This document shows, piece by piece, positions 12,439 to 25,320 of a stretch of DNA of 64,000 bases. The position numbers were made by a program, and so were the translations under genes. The stretch is from NCBI GenBank assembly GCA_013407085.1, contig JACCGJ010001892.1, positions 1 through 64,000 of the forward strand, written 5' to 3'. The notes under the pieces are model-generated. The model saw only the letters and a program-made list of their open reading frames with translations, did not search any database and was not told the origin of the DNA. This stretch comes from Atriophallophorus winterbourni. Taxonomy: Eukaryota; Platyhelminthes; Trematoda; Plagiorchiida; Microphallidae. Position 1 is the first letter of the stretch; each line of letters starts with the position of its first letter.

Positions 12439-12798
12439 TTGGAACCATTATGGTTTCGAAGAATAAAACAGAATCTTATACTCTTTTACAGAATATTGAA
12501 AAAAGATATGATCAACATTGATATACAATTAGATTTCAAAAACTCTGAAGCATATAATCTTCGACATAAAAACAAAATATGTATACCGAAAATCCACAAT
12601 CGTATACGAAAAGACTTCTTTATTTATAAATATTCTCATTTATGGAATTTACTTCCTAATAATATAAGATTGAGCACTTCACAGACTGAATTCAAAAAGC
12701 AACTCAACTCTTTTTTATCTCCGGAAAAATTAGGTAAGCTATTTCTAATTAATACAACTATAGATAATTTATACTTATACGGCATAAAAGGCTTTTAA
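12439..12798 (+). pseudogene. LINE RT C-terminal segment
   Basis: This 119-codon frame continues the LINE after a frameshift; the intervening stretch 12,240-12,438 reads through as LDYCNIISSNITRSD and QRSFTRSI. The C-terminal block HLWNLLPNNIRLSTSQTEFK is the usual end of CR1-like proteins and is echoed in the degenerate copy near 6,570-6,640. Confidence 0.75.
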
Positions 12799-13293
12799 TA
12801 TATTTTTTTAAAGCAATAAAAAAATTTTAAAATGACATATAACTTTTTTCTTGAGAATTTACTTTTCAGAATTGTTGAAATTCAACAAAATACACTCTCG
12901 CAATTCTTGAAAGGGCGATGCAACTCATACCTCCGTAACCCGATGAAGTGAATTCCTTATACAATTATCTGCGTTTAAAGTTGCATTTGGAACATCATAC
13001 ATGGATAAACATTGCGGTCCAGACCTACCCAAACTGTAATTAACCCGTTTTAAACAATTACTGTCGTATTCGTTGAAAACATGAATAAACAAAAAAATAG
13101 TTAGTTTGACCTTAACATTTCGTTATAATACCGTTTTAGTGATGTACATTGCATGTAAAACAAATGAATGTCATGCATGGACTGACTTGGGTATCCAAGA
13201 ATTACCTATTATTATTATTATTATATTATTATCCATTCCTCAATGTCCACTACAAATTGGTGAGCCCGAACACGCATTCAATTCGATTAACGC

Positions 13294-14080
13294 AATGAAC
13301 CATAGTACAAATAACGAAGACAAGATGGAAGATGATTTTATCTATCAATTCACATTACCCGTCTTCGATAAGACAGATCCACGTCTATGGTTTGCACAAA
13401 TCGAAGCTATATTCGAGTTACACCGTGTTCGAACGCAACACACACGCTACAACCGCGTTGTTGGAATGCTCCCAACCTCCATTGCCAGAGAAGTTGCTGA
13501 TTTAATTTATGATCAACCTGCCACAGATCCTTATGATAAGCTCAAATCTGCGATCATCTCTCGAATTGGTTCGACCGATGAGCAAAACTTGCGAAAACTC
13601 CTATCCAGCTCTGAGCTAGAAGATCGTACACCTTCACAACACTTACGCCACTTGTTACAGTTACAGGGCACACAGAAGGTTGACGAACGAATAATACGAC
13701 ATATCTGGTTCCAGAGTTTGCCAGACGATTTGCGTAAAGTTCTGGTTATCATGAAAAACGACAGTAACCTAGACAAGCTTGCTCAAGTTGCAGATGAAGT
13801 CTACAACATCTCTCGTAACACATCAATCTGCACGGTCAGCCAACCAATTTCCACTCCTTGCACTTCCTGCGCAGATTTGAACAAGGATATATCTGATTTG
13901 AAATCCAAGATCAGCAATTTGACTTCGCAAATACAGCACTTAAACAGAAGTCGAAGCCGTCCTCGTTTTAGAGAGAACCACATGCAGCTTCAAAACGCAA
14001 AACTAAAATCAGAGAAGCCGCGAAGCCAGGCAGTAGAAGCTTCAGCTCTGTCTGGCAATAACACCAGCCGCTTATTCTAT
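13294..14080 (+). pseudogene. Gypsy Gag
   Basis: The start is the ATG at 13,294, about 35 nt after the primer-binding site; the open frame itself extends further 5' without start-site support. The capsid-like core shows FDKTDPRLWFAQIEAIF and LPDDLRKVLVI. A coiled segment (SDLKSKISNLTSQI) precedes a basic RSRSRPRF stretch. A CCHC or related zinc knuckle, normally present before the protease in this group, is not seen; the region between the RSRSRPRF stretch and the protease is short, as if deleted. The frame continues into the protease without a stop. Confidence 0.75.
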
Positions 14081-14520
14081 GTCACTGATGGTTCAACAAA
14101 GATGCGTTTTCTGATCGACACGGGAGCCGAACTAAGCGTCATCCCACCCACAAACTCAGAACGCAGAAACCACTCTTCATTGACCCTACAAGCGGCGAAC
14201 GGTACTCGAATAAGCACATACGGCCAACGATCACTTTCCATCGACCTCGGTCTGCGACGTAACTTTCGATGGATTTTCACCGTTGCCGACGTCAAAACCC
14301 CTATCTGGGAGCCGATTTCCTCTCACACTTTAATCTTTCAGTCAACATGAGTACACGAAAGCTCATTGACAATGTCACAAAGATTAACGTCATCGGCCAT
14401 TTGTCTAATTCACCCATACAAACTATTCGAGTCCCGATTCCAGATACCGCACCGAATTATGTTCCTCTCATGAGAGAATTTTCGATATCTTCAAACCATG
14501 TGCACATGACACCCCTCTGA
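14080..14520 (+). pseudogene. Gypsy aspartic protease and linker
   Basis: The active-site block FLIDTGAELSVIPP lies at about 14,108-14,150, then AANGTRISTYG and WIFTVADV. A frameshift near 14,305 moves GADFLSHFNL into the next frame, and a second break near 14,515 precedes RT. The orphan fragment at 3.5-3.9 kb contains the same blocks. Confidence 0.8.
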
Positions 14521-15830
14521 AGCATGACATCAAACACCATATTTCAACCCGTGGACCCCCGGTTTTCAGTAGACCACGGAGACTGGCGCCTAACAAACTT
14601 GAAGCTGCCAAACGAGAATTCGAGCATATGATGGAACTCGGAATAATCCGTCCATCGAATTCACCTTGGGCCACTCCTCTTCACATGGTCGAAAAGAACA
14701 AACCGGACGCCTGGCGTCCATGTGGCGATTATCGTGCTTTAAATCGTGTAACGATCCCAGATCGATATCCGATTCCGCACATACACGACTTTGCACTATC
14801 TCTTCACGGAAAATCTGTGTTCTCGAAGTTGGATTTAGTGCGGGCATATCATCAAATTCCTGTAGCTGACGAAGATATTCCCAAAACTGCCATCACCACT
14901 CCATTTGGTCTGTTCGAATTTCTCAGGATGCCATTCGGTCTACGCAATGCTGCACAGACCTTCCAGAGATTCATGGACCAAGTTTTCCTCGGTCTATCTT
15001 TCGTCTACGTGTACATTGATGATGTCCTAGTCGCAAGTACAAATCCCACTGAACATCTTGAACACCTTCGTGAAGTATTTCAACGTCTATCCCACTACGG
15101 CATTGTGGTTAATCCCGATAAATGTCTGTTTGGTGTGAGTTCATCGAAATCCTTGGACACCGAATTGATAGTTCCGGTATAAAACCGTTACCTCAAAAAC
15201 TATCAGCTATCCAAGATTATCCATGTCCCAGCTCCATCCGTCAAGTCAGACGTTTCTTGGGTTTGGTCAACTATTATAGACGTTTTATTCCACAATGCGC
15301 TATGATTTCACAACCATTGACTGACTTGTTACGTGGAAAGAAACGTCAATTTAAAATGAATGACGAAGCCATCAAATCATTCGAACAACTCAAATCTGCA
15401 CTAAACAAAGTCACTTCACTGACTCATTTATCAACGAACCCCAATGCTCGATTGTCTCTCGCTACAGACGCATCACAAGAAGCAGTCGGCGCGGTCCTTC
15501 AACAAGAAGAAGACAATATCACCAAGCCACTCGCTTTCTTTTCTCGTCGTCTTCAACCAGCTCAAACTCGATACAGTACGTTCGGCCGTGAGTTACTGGC
15601 TATCTATTATGCGATACGACATTTCAGACATTTGCTTGAAGGCCGTGATTTCACAGTATGGACCGATCACAAGCCCTTAACGTTTGCTCTTTCCGCACAA
15701 TCGGATCGATATTCGCCTCGAGAAATACGTCACTTGGATTATATTTCGCAATTCACGAGTGACATTCGATATCTTTCCGGCTCGTCAAACACAGTTGCGG
15801 ATACATTCTCTCGGATTCAGTTAAGTGCTA
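14521..15830 (+). pseudogene. Gypsy reverse transcriptase and RNase H
   Basis: RT blocks are [61 protein letters not shown] and YIDDVLVAS (catalytic DD at about 15,018-15,023). A one-base deletion near 15,137 shifts the frame before [10 protein letters not shown]. RNase H follows (LATDASQEAVGAVLQQ, FGRELLAIYYAIRHF, TDHKPLTFAL). Domain order and spacing are normal for Gypsy elements. Confidence 0.85.
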
Positions 15831-17201
15831 TCGGCCTGCCTGGAATCGACTTTGAGCAATTAGCACGTTCGCAGCAAAATGACCCTGTAATAAATCGGTA
15901 TATTACTTCACAATCGGGTAAAATCCGCCGTATCCCGATACCTAATTCCAATTCTTATCTGGTTTGTGACATGTCTACCGGTAAAGCCCGTCCAATTGTC
16001 CCATCAGATTTGAGACGTACCGTATTCGAGCATTTACATGGTTTATCACATCCCGGAATAAAAGCTACTCGAAAGCTGATTAGCTCTCGTTATCTTTGGT
16101 CTAATATGCATAAAGACATTCAACTTTGGACCAAGAGTTGCCTCCGATGTCAACAAAGCAAAGTCCAACGTCATACCATCAGTTCCCTGGTGTATTTCCA
16201 CCTGTTACGGAGCGCTTTCAGCACGTTCACTTGGATCTCGTTGGTCCATTAGCGGTCTCTAATGGTTGCTCCTATATATTGACCTGCGTCGACCGTTTTA
16301 CCCGTTGGCCATTGGCTGTAGCCATACAGGATATCAGTGCAGAAACGGTTGCGAAAACTTTCGTTCAACACTGGATCAGCAACTTTGGTGTACCGAACAC
16401 TATTACCACTGACAGAGGTTCTCAATTCCAGTCAACGCTTTTTCGGGAATTGAATAGAACACTCGGTACAAAGCACATACAGACTACAGCCTATCATCCT
16501 TCTTCAAATGGCTTAGTCGAAAGATTTCACCGGCAAATAAAAGCCGCAATCATGAGTCACGGGAATTCAGAACGTTGGTCCGAGTCATTGCCTTTGGTGC
16601 TTCTTGGTATCCGTACAACCGTGAAAGAAGACCTGGGTTGCTCAGCTGCTGAGATGGTGTACGGGAGTACACTTAACCTTCCTGGCGAATTCCTGACATC
16701 TTCCGATTCACCAAATGATCTAACAGCTCCACAATATGTCAGTCGCCTTCGCAGCTTCATGAAATCATTACGAGCTATCCCTACTCGCCAACAAGCCCAA
16801 CCGTTCTATATCCCGGCAGACTTGTCTACCTGCGACTTTGTGTTTGTGCGTGCCGATCATGTACGTCGACCACTTCAACCACCGTATACTGGTCCGTACA
16901 AGGTGCTCAGCAGGCATCCAAATATTTCGTAATTGATCGGAATGGATCAAGAGAAACTGTCAGTATCGAACGTCTGAAAGTCGCTTACGTAGAACCAACA
17001 TCGGAAGCGAAAGCAAATACCCGAAACATTACTCCACAGGCGTCTACTACTGACCAACACGTCCCTTCGTCTGATTCACCAGAAACCAACCTTACCCCCG
17101 ATAAACCCCCATTCCGTTCGTGTCTCAAACCATCCGATAGACAAACACATTCAGGCCGCAAGGTACATTTTCCCCAAAAGTTTGACGGTTTTATAACCTG
17201 A
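15830..17201 (+). pseudogene. Gypsy integrase
   Basis: The HHCC zinc-binding part is HLHGLSHPGIK with CLRCQQSK (about 16,030-16,150). A frameshift near 16,185 follows. The catalytic core shows [18 protein letters not shown] and NGLVERFH, providing the D, D and E. Another break near 16,915 leads to a C-terminal tail (RNGSRETVSIERLKVAY) ending at the TGA at 17,199-17,201. Confidence 0.85.
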
Positions 17202-17289
17202 TGTTTTTTTCGAGCGTCTTTTTCTAGTTCGACGCTCTAGGACGGGAATCTGTGGTGACGGTTCAAATATTTAATCAATATTAATCAAT

Positions 17290-17815
17290 TAATTACAATA
17301 CACTCCTTGTCCACGCACGGTTTTCGGTCTTCTGTGGTTGTCTGGGAGTCAAAATTGTATGTGGATATAACTGGAATACACGCAGCCTCGGAATTTATTC
17401 CTCGCTATCCACTACACTTTTTTAGCTGCCCACTGGCACTCACCAAAATATATATTGTAGCCAACGTTAACATAAACCTTATAGTGCTCGGGATGTATCC
17501 GTGAGCACTTTAGATGTGCCCATCTCTTGCAGTATTACACTCGACGCCATTCAATACTTTACTGTGACAAGAAATTTTTAAGCACTTGTTGGCAAAAATA
17601 ACATTGAAAACACTTGCTTGTAAAACGGCTGAACGACACATTACCAATCTATAGATGGTTCACCCACCAAGCAATCATGAATAGCAGGATCAAAAATAAC
17701 ACAACGACCTGGCAAGAAAACAAACAAAATTATAAAAACAATAAAGTGACGAAGTACAATAATGTTGAATTTCCCACATTTATTTGGCGGTGATCTTAGT
17801 GCATTTCAAGCCCAA
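17290..17815. other. No recognised feature (possible remnant 3' LTR at left edge)
   Basis: Sequence after the Gypsy body could contain part of a 3' LTR, but no matching 5' copy is visible. Nothing else is supported here. Confidence 0.35.
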
Positions 17816-17818
17816 ATT

Positions 17819-18580
17819 TAAGTTCGGTTCAGTTCAGTTGCACAGGACAGTAAGTGGCTAAACAGCCAATCGAGCGTTTTAATTCAACTCCCATTTTTTC
17901 AGTCAAAAAGAACTATTTAAAGAGAAACATGCGTGCAGAATTTATTTGACGGTATGTTATTGAGCACACGTGAATATTTGTATTAAATTGATGAATTCTG
18001 CATCCATATCGGTAGATGCGTTCAATAGAGATTTGGATGCCTCATGACATGAGCTTTCCTCGACCTCTTTCCATGATTATGCAGGTTGTGTAACAATAGA
18101 AATAGCAAAAAATGTTTTTATTTTTATTTTATATGGTTTTTACTACGATTAAAAAAACAAGGAAACTACACAAAAGTCCTATTATATAGTGTCTCGTTTT
18201 AGATTTCATGTATTAAATGTACGCACAAATTTTCCCTATCTAACCTCTCACTGGCTTGGTGAACAGAGACAATTTTCCGTTTTTCCAAGTCGCATCTACA
18301 AATACCTGGGGCCGAAGTATTGCAAGCGAAACTCCTGACGCAGCATCGCATACGACGATGACACCAAAGAACAAAGAACCATCTTTGGCCGTGGTGAGCG
18401 CTCATTTAAAGCTTTACACCGAGAGATTTGGAACGCTTGATAAGCTAATCAGCCATTTACAGTCCTGTGCCATACTGAACCAAACTAAACTAAACTGAAA
18501 TGACCTGAACTGCACTGATACTTGTAATTCAGTTCAGTTTGCACAAAATAATTGGCTTAGGAGCCAATTGAGAATCCACA
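17819..18580. repeat. Inverted plus direct repeat cluster (CAGTTCAGTT family)
   Basis: The left arm at about 17,819-17,870 (TTCAGTTCAGTTGCACAGGA ... GGCTAAACAGCCAAT) is repeated inverted at about 18,446-18,497 and again in direct orientation, more diverged, at 18,528-18,572 (TTCAGTTCAGTTTGCACA ... GCCAATTGAG). The first two could be terminal inverted repeats of a small DNA element. No target-site duplication was found. Confidence 0.55.
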
Positions 18581-18959
18581 ATTTCTTTCAGTGGAAAGCT
18601 GCAGTGAAGCACCTAACACTGCCAAATGTTTTTTTCTTTGTATGCGTTTGAATTCTTCGACGATTACGACGCCAAGAGATTATCCGCATTGTATTTAAGG
18701 AGCACGCTGTTATGACGATGCTAGCAAAAGTATAAGCTGGAGTTAAATCGTGTGGAAAAACTGAAACTCTAACTTTTATTTCCTTTACGGGATGACGTTT
18801 AAATGTTGATAAACATAAGTTGGTATTGAAATTAGGGAAAGCATTCAAGAAATAACTTACCACAGTAGCTATCCAATCCCTGCTCAAAACTAGAGATGCA
18901 ACTGCCGCATATAAGTTGTTTTGAAATACTGATCAGGAATTAAACCATCATCAGGCAGA

Positions 18960-20340
18960 AAAAATGTTCCCTGGTGTCTAACCGACATCGCTCCTTAGCA
19001 ACTCTATGTGAATAATCCGGTTGTCCTGCTCGGAACTTAAGATGAAGAAATCGTTCAATAGAACGCCACTTAAACCGTTCGAGATCTTATAGATTTCAAA
19101 TTAAGTCACCTCTTCAACGGCGGAGCCTAAGGAAGAAAACATTAAAAGACTTCGGCGTGTAGCGTAACGCATCCGTCCCCGAAACTTTATCATGCGAGTT
19201 GCGAAACGCTTGACGCTTTCAAGTCGTACGATGTCCTTCTTGTAGTCAAGACACTTCGCCCGAAAACAATATTTGAGTTACGACTTAAAAAATATCTTGC
19301 TGGCACGCTGCGCTGCAGCTGCACTTCGGACATATCATTTGAAGTCAACTCTAAATAGTACACACTGTACAGCATTAACACTAAAGGAATTTCCAGAAAA
19401 GAGACCGCAATCTTATCAACCAGTGCTAACAAGTGTTTGCACTTAATAAGGTTCAGTGGGAGATCTCACTGTTCTGACCGGTTCATAAGCCCTTTGAGGT
19501 CGTGCATCAAGGTATCTTCATTCGTTGATCCGATGAACTTCTCATCATCCGCGAAAAGAAAGCATGGGCACTTCAAGGCCGACTACAATTCATCAAAGAT
19601 AATGAAAAATAAAAGAGAACAGAGTACCGAACACTGATGGTTTGACTAGACAAAGTTGATTTTACTCGAAATCTTAATTTCCTACCTGCAGGGAATTCTT
19701 TTATCCAAACAAGTACACTACCCAATATGCCTTTTTCAGCTAGCTTCATCTCTAGAAGGCGGTGACTCACCGAGTCAAAATGCGTTGATAAAATTAAGTA
19801 GAAGGCATCAACTAGCTTTAGTTCATCCAGCATTTTAATGGTTGTTTTGAGAAACATGGGAAGGTTAGCCAGGCAGCGTCTACTCCTAAAAAATCCATGT
19901 TAAATAGCACTCAATAGACTATGCCGACAAAGATGATGACAGATTTTGTGACGCAATAGTTATTCTAATACTTTCGAGAAGATGCTAGTCGAGATGACAG
20001 GTCAATATTTACCAAGATTTGACCAGCAACCACCCTTGTGTATTGGCACTACCTTGGCATCTTCCCACTAACTTGGCACCACTCCCATTTGCTTTTATGA
20101 ATTAAAGAGCTTGCACAACCGTCCCTAAGCACCTAAGCAAGATTCTTTAGCCTAAGTGATTGGATACCGACCGGTCCCACAGCTTTCATGACGCGAATAT
20201 GGTCAAGTGCGTCATACACCTCAGACTCATTGGAGGATCACTCATTTAGTGCAGATGCAGTAGGTGGCAGGTTGAGCACGACAGACTGTGAATTTAAAAT
20301 CTTATCCCGTCGTTGAACGTTGCTGGAAAACTATAAGAAT
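18960..20340 (-). mobile_element. CR1-like LINE, degenerate
   Basis: Minus-strand remnants in order are GPVGIQSLRLKNLA near 20,180, NIDLSSRLASSRKY near 20,000, a TDFSKAFD-like block THFDSVSHRLLEMKL (about 19,770), a decayed FADDEKF box near 19,535, and a C-terminal RGDLI block near 19,105. Stops are frequent. Family assignment rests on block order only. Confidence 0.65.
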
Positions 20341-22005
20341 GCAGTCGCCTTAGGAATGCAGGTATCACCTACTTTACCTACCTTCAGTTTCGAATCTCCA
20401 ATGCATTTCTTGGTTTTTCTTTTTGAATTGATTAGCTATAAAATAATTTCGGATTGGATTTTGCATCTAAAACTAAAGATAACTCAAAATCCATTTCAGC
20501 TCAGTTCAGGTTTCAAAGAACGAACTTAGGCTGCTTCGTGAATCTCGCGTGCAGATTTATTTCGCTGTGTACCACAAAAGAGCATCCACCACGCCAAATT
20601 ATATCTTCAATAATTTTTATTTTTATGAGATTAATCTGGAATGTAGCAGAAAAACTGTTTTTAGTATCATGGAAAAAACAGAATCTGGTGCTTTCTTAAA
20701 ATTCGCTATCGAGTTGAGACATACAACCTCCTTAAATAGACAAATTCAGATTTTTTAAACTTCACAAAAGATTATCTACGAACATTATACCTATCACGTC
20801 ACCTAGCAAGATGTAATGGGTGGTCTCGTATGCCCACCATTGACGCAAGAGAATACACATCACTTAAATACTTAGCTCGGAAAGATTTCATATTAATGCA
20901 TCTTTAGGCACATTATAGCCCCATTTTAATTTAAACGTAGTTATCCTTATTGTCTTTATCTAGGTTTCGATCGTTAACAAATTCATCTGAAAAAATTTCT
21001 TAACTTCAAAAAATTAATTTTTATGATTATCTATTTATGACTCTTTCGTAGTGTCATGTTGCCTATGGTCTAGGCATGTTTCATATAAGCCTAGGACTTG
21101 TATCACATTTGCCTATAATGATTGTACCACATTATGTATAATATTGCCCTCCATTTAAATTTAAATAATAATTATTCTCATTTACATACTTCAATGTCTG
21201 TGGTAAACACAAAAACCATACAAAAATGGTAATCATGAAAAACAACTTTTACGATTATCTATTTACAACTGTGCATTACTGTCAGGTTGCCTAGGGTTCC
21301 TAAACATCAACATAACTTGATTTTTATGTCATAACTGTGCTTTGCTGTTATCTTGCAAAATTTATCCCGATGACCTCTCATCTTTCCGGTAAAGAGATTG
21401 TATCGCCCTTTTCCAGTAAATCTACTCAGGAACTCAAACTTTTACTGACTTCAAGATTTCACCAATGCCGTCCAATGTCAGTGTGTCCCTTAACTTAACG
21501 GATTCAATGTAATTGGCGAAGTGATCTTGCTTTAACTGCTCTAGAAGTCGTGACAAGCGCCCTACCTCTGCCCCGGTGCCAAATAAACCTAACCACAATT
21601 TCAATGTTTATAATGATGTTGATATTAATTTTTCTACGATATAACAATATAATCCTTTCCTTTATTGCCTTAGTATATTTCTTCTCCTCATCGTCTCACA
21701 CTCTTCTTTTTTTACTCGATCTGAACAGTTTTATTGTTAATGAATATTTTGGAACATTTTCATACCAATGTTGTCTACTATTTCCAAACTTCAACTATTT
21801 TTTTCTTGATTTGAAAGTTCCACCACTCATTTAATCCTATTATTTCGTTGTAAACATTTATTTCATGCCTTGATTCACCAAGAATAAACTATTATTTTTA
21901 CTATTATTTTTTGTTGCTCTTAGGAGTAGTAAGTTTTCATCAGTTGGGGTACCTTTTAACTTATAGATCGCTGACCGTTTCTCATCCAAAACAGCAGTCA
22001 TTTTA
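20340..22005. other. AT-rich spacer with a diverged tandem duplication
   Basis: No gene is seen. Blocks near 21,015-21,080 and 21,240-21,305 share TTTTA(T/C)GATTATCTATTTA and GTTGCCTA, each following a shared CATTTAAATTTAAA-like block near 20,920 and 21,150. This suggests an old tandem duplication of roughly 225 bp, with a third trace near 21,325. Confidence 0.4.
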
Positions 22006-23110
22006 GTAGGTTTTGATCGTTCGAGCTTCTTTTGAACCCTGTGTGGAAAGTGCGACTCATCATAGGCAGCTTTCTAGCGATTCACAGTTTTCTGAAGGCA
22101 ATCTGAGTAATGTTGTCTTGTTCAACTTGTCTATAGAAGCTTTTGCAAATCGCGCAGCTAAATGAGGTCTACACATGAGATTGACGTCTATCCCTGGCTT
22201 AGTAGACAATTAGGTGCAGTGAAAACCTCGACTGAGGAAGCTCCAGTTTTGCACAAATTAGCGAATGATCTGTCTGTGCTTTGATGTGATCGGGTGAGGA
22301 GTATGCTTCCCATATTAGTTCGCCCAACAAGAATAAGATCAAGCTGATGTAAATGCTCAGAACGAGGATGTTTCCAAGAGAATTTATGCTGTAGTTTTGT
22401 TTGAAAGAAAATGTTTCTGATAGAAGGACTGAATTGTGTGCACAGGTTTACATGTGTAGTCCAATTTCATTGGTTTTAACTACTTCAAACCTCCTGAGAT
22501 AGCTTCGCCGAGATTCTTAATCTGCACCAACTCTGGCATTGAAATCAATCAATACCACTACACATTTTTGTGGCACGTTATTGAGAACTGTTGTGAGATT
22601 ATGATAAAAAGTGGCTTTTTCAACAGACGTCGCAGAGAACGTCGGTTCATAAACGTTGATCAACGTAATGGAGCCAGTAATGCACTTTAGACTCAAAATC
22701 CGTCCGCGCTCGCTGCTTCGTGATTCTGCTGCTTTTAGTAGCCTGTTTCGCACGGCGAACCCAACTTCATGCCCTCGAGGCTCAGAAGAACCCATTCCTT
22801 TCTAAAATGTCTCTTCCTGTTTTCTATACCAGTTTCTGTTAATTGCGTCTCATGCAGGGCAGTCGCATCGACATTCAACCGTTTTCAGCGCATTGTTAAT
22901 CACAACTTATTTTCTAACGACACTGATACTCGAGACCTCGTCATGACATCCTGGGAGTATGAACCGGAGTTTCCAGCTTCTCAGTTTCAGAGCTGACCTT
23001 TGCTGTTTAGTAATCCTTTTCGATTGTGCGAAAAATGACAGTCTGCTTGACGGTTAATTCCTAATATTCATGCAGCCAATGAGGATAACAGATCGTTTAA
23101 AGACGACATT
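22005..23110 (-). mobile_element. RTE-like endonuclease fragment
   Basis: The minus-strand frame at 22,795-22,517 reads EVGFAVRNRLLKAA, RILSLKCITGSITLINVYEP and VVLIDFNARVGAD, the middle of the APE endonuclease of RTE-type and related LINEs. Continuation toward 22,200 (WEAYSSPDHIKAQ, DHSLICAKLEL) resembles the endonuclease C-terminus. No RT follows, so only the 5' part is present. Sequence from 23,110 to about 23,550, locally richer in G+C, may be its 5' leader. Confidence 0.65.
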
Positions 23111-23599
23111 TTATTGACTGGGGTCTACCCAGATTGTGGCGGGCGGTAGGCATCCAACAAGACCTGAAAACCTCTTCCACCGTTCGAAGCAAACCCAGGC
23201 GCCAAGCTCTACACCAGTCGAGCCATAGCTTCGAAACGGTATCTGCTGCCTCACGTGTTATTATCCGTAGAATCGCAGTGAAGTGTCCTCTTTAATGGTG
23301 CGTTGAGATGTACCTAATGGCAATTCAATATGGAGAACTGGCCTTTGCTCTATCTACACGGCTCTACTGAAACCAAAAGAAATGCCAGGCTGGACAACGA
23401 TGACGTCGCAGAAGTTGGCAGGGGAAAATTTGAATAAAACTTCGGACTGCCTAACGGGAATCAGTCTCCGGATTTTTCCTTGAGTTTGATCCTGAAGCCT
23501 TTCACATCATTGGATGTAGCTAAAGTCGCAAGCTGCTTGAATTTGGTACGTGATACCACTTCCTTGATTAAATTCACGCCGCTTATATTCAAATATTCC

Positions 23600-25320
23600 C
23601 TTTACATATTTCACCTCAATTTCAGTAAAATAATATCTGTTGAATACATAACATAAATCTGGTGGAAAAATGCACTCGGAAAACTTATTATCTTATCAAA
23701 TTTCGTAAAACATCAAAGTCAAGTAATTGTGCTGTTAGATTGGACAGTGACAATTAAGTTAAGCTGAATAAGTTAAAATAATTAGAATTTGAGGTGTAAG
23801 AACGTAGAAACGAACTAGCATTATACAATTCCAGCTATATTAGAGGGACGAGAGTTTAAGAGATATGAACTATATAGTATTATTATATAGATATTGATCC
23901 AAGAGAACAAATTTATAGAAAATGTTATGTGCATGTACACGAAATATAATACAAATAGCATACTTTTCCATCGTCTTATGTGCTTTGGACTGCAAACGGC
24001 ACCTGTATTACCACTAAGAAACAATGCGATCCAATCCTCAATTCGGAACAGTGAATAGCGTTTCACTGGTTATTTGACATTGTTGATGTTAACCGGGCTA
24101 TTTTCGCAGTCGACTCTTGTCTTACTTTAGCCTTTCTGCTGAACAGAGCCAAAGAGTTTAAAGGATATTACACCCTGATACCAGTCGCGTGGTCGAAGTC
24201 GGGGGATTTATGATGAAATTTTAGGATTTTAGTGACCTTTTGCTCCCTGAAAGTTACATTTTAATTCACATATTTTACTGATTCAAATGGACTAATAAAT
24301 CAAGCGGCATTTTAATTTGTAGGTTGGTTCAAATAGTTGTTTTCGTATGCTCGGTTGAGCGACCGAGATTTTCTTAAAATTCTAATAGTAGATCACCTGT
24401 TAATTCCAATAATACGGAATGTTAATATTGTCATATTCTGAGTGAAATTAATTTTTTCGAAAATAAGCGATCGCTTCAATTATTTATTCACAACTAAAAT
24501 ATAATAAAATTTTTCAAAGCGTGGTTCATATCACCAATAATAATTCTTTTTTTACATTTAGAAGAGGGTAATTCCAAGCACGGTAATTATGAAATATTAT
24601 TAAAAACAGATAGTTTAATAATAGGACCATTACAGGAAATTTGGATGGGTTGTGTTACTAAAATCATGATTAAACATTAAAATTGTCTGTTATATCAAAT
24701 TTTATTTTGAGATTATGAAGAATGAATATTTTATAAATGATCGCATAATCTAACATCTAAATATAATTTACACGTTTAGGAATTTTTGTTCAATTTAGGA
24801 TAACTAAATTTTCATTTTGTTAGAAATTCCTAATGAAACTAAGGGAAAATAATTTAACTTCAATCAGAATTTCAAGTGATGTTAGACGACTTTGAGGTAA
24901 TACCCTGTTTTATTATATAAAATAATTTTGCGGTTGCATTTTTTGCTGATTCATGGATACGGAGATTAAAGGATTTCGAATGGAGAACACTGAAGGATTA
25001 CGATAAGAATGCAAATGTTGAAACTAATAGCATAAAACGTGTATGTTAAAAATAAACACATAAAAGTTCATTGTTTGCATGCATAATTTTAATTACGATT
25101 CAACTATGGCCATGTACGGTGAGTCCACCACGTATTCAGGTATGAAGATCCACAAAGATATCGTACGCACAGCGAACAATGACGCCGGCAATCCATGCCT
25201 GATATTAGGATGTAAAGGGATAAGGCTGGTTCGTGTGTCAATTCATCACCACAATTTTGAAACAATTGTTAGTGGATGTCATTTTGCTGACACTATTTTA
25301 GAGGTTTAGAATAAAATTTC
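23600..25320. other. No recognised feature; very AT-rich
   Basis: Long A/T-rich spacer with only short open frames. The 76-codon frame at 25,079-25,309 has no recognisable motif and no clear splice context. Confidence 0.45.

Larger units (their letters stand above)
10263..12818 (+). mobile_element. CR1-like LINE, nearly complete 3' part
   Basis: A 5'-truncated non-LTR retrotransposon starting within the endonuclease (GCIYYPP, GDFNMPSL, GFTQFVDKPTR), continuing through a long RT frame and ending in an A-rich tail (about 12,795-12,835). It is the best-preserved LINE in the window. Two frame breaks separate the endonuclease, RT and C-terminal parts (near 10,530 and 12,220). It begins head-to-head against the minus-strand LINE at 10,262. 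Confidence 0.85.
13100..17290 (+). mobile_element. Gypsy/Ty3-type LTR retrotransposon, degenerate
   Basis: The internal region is ordered gag, protease, RT, RNase H, integrase. A probable primer-binding site TGGTGAGCCCG lies at about 13,259, just after an ATT-rich stretch, and a G-rich purine stretch before TGTGGTGACGG near 17,245-17,260 could be the polypurine tract and the start of a 3' LTR. I could not match sequence after 17,257 with sequence before 13,258, so an LTR pair is not demonstrated. RT and protease blocks resemble the CsRn1/Kabuki branch found in flukes; that placement is tentative. At least five frame breaks make it inactive. Confidence 0.85.

Noticed and set aside
18256..18498. 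80-codon plus-strand frame
   Set aside because: It overlaps the right arm of the inverted repeat and has no recognised motif.
25079..25309. 76-codon frame upstream of kazrin as a possible extra 5' exon
   Set aside because: No coiled-coil pattern, no convincing acceptor, and the kazrin frame is closed upstream of the start at 27,829.
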